Origin: Linyphia triangularis
Lineage: Eukaryota; Arthropoda; Arachnida; Araneae; Linyphiidae
Direction: 5' to 3'
Length of the DNA: 64,000 bases
NCBI GenBank assembly: GCA_963978545.1
Contig: OZ021723.1
Location: 47,750,069-47,814,068, forward strand
Of this stretch, positions 63,765 through 64,000 are shown one piece after another. Position 1 is the first letter of the stretch. Every line of letters begins with the position of its first letter. The notes below the pieces were generated by a model, which saw only the letters and a program-made list of their open reading frames with translations, made no database searches and was not told the origin of the DNA. Made by a program: the position numbers and the translations under genes.

Positions 63765-64000
63765 TCATTGTGTCATGCTAAATAATTTATTTGAGTCTAT
63801 GCTGGGATTTGTAGGATTATACACAACGCGAAAAATACTTCTATTTAACATTAAATTGTTCTATATTAACACTTAAGGTTCTGCGATCGAGCTTCTCTAG
63901 GACCGGGAATCTGCACTTGAAAGTGAAGAGACATGGTGATAATTGTGACAGTTAGTCTCGTGCAGGTTTTTGTCTGTATGATGATTGTTTGTGTTTCCGG

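Larger units (their letters stand above)
61741..64000. other. AT-rich sequence with two hairpins near the end
   Basis: No gene recognised. Hairpins at 63555-63591 and 63704-63764 are listed separately. The last 150 bases are GC-richer and could continue into something beyond the window. Confidence 0.4.

Overview
This is an AT-rich eukaryotic, non-genic window. I found no intact host protein-coding gene and no rRNA, CRISPR array or bacterial operon structure. Every recognisable coding stretch is a decayed piece of a transposable element, apart from one possible exon relic near 28.6 kb. A near-complete but broken Tc1-like transposase of a type I associate with orb-weaver spiders, CR1/Rex-type LINE debris, pogo/Tigger and TTAA-target elements, and many long microsatellites suggest an arthropod, most likely a spider. 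That assignment is inference; no species can be named from the sequence alone.

Layout. 0.6-3.7 kb: a DNA transposon with ~350-bp terminal inverted repeats (TIRs) around a broken transposase-like pseudogene of a family for which I know no name. 3.9-7.5 kb: a related fold-back element, almost one large palindrome, flanked by a perfect 8-bp target duplication. 9.5-11.3 kb: two pogo/Tigger-type elements; a very long TATC/AT microsatellite lies in the first. 12.6-13.4 kb: minus-strand LINE remnant. 15.4-16.5 kb: a mariner-like element whose 3' coding end is triplicated in 159-bp tandem units. 20.1-22.7 kb: a nest of repeats with a TTAA-flanked miniature element (a second copy lies at 27.8 kb), a tRNA-like head and a palindrome with subterminal tandem units. 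24.5-25.5 kb: Tc1-like pseudogene (DD34E). 26.15-26.37 kb: 215 bp of pure AT. 28.6 kb: possible kinase-like exon. 32.8-34.3 kb: 5' part of an LTR retrotransposon with a gag start. 36.2-36.7 kb: palindromic miniature element. 37.5-38.4 kb: diverged tandem duplication and an LTR-like block with twin perfect hairpins. 40.8-41.5 and 59.1-59.4 kb: two more TTAA-flanked elements. 43.6-45.1 kb: a third relative of the first transposon family. 49.8-50.5 kb: promoter-like motif cluster. 50.9-52.6 kb: pogo-like element with a transposase C-terminal tail. 55.0 kb: near-perfect 144-bp tandem duplication. 61.2-61.7 kb: palindromic AT minisatellite. The rest is AT-rich sequence in which I see nothing specific.

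The elements do not work together as a pathway; the window is a layered record of insertions. The most informative point is that three elements (0.6-3.7, 3.9-7.5 and 43.6-45.1 kb) share terminal architecture, ~8-bp target duplications and pieces of the same transposase-like protein. That argues that this otherwise anonymous arthropod protein family is the transposase of a long-TIR, 8-bp-TSD superfamily. Identity estimates are by eye; no alignments or database searches were run.
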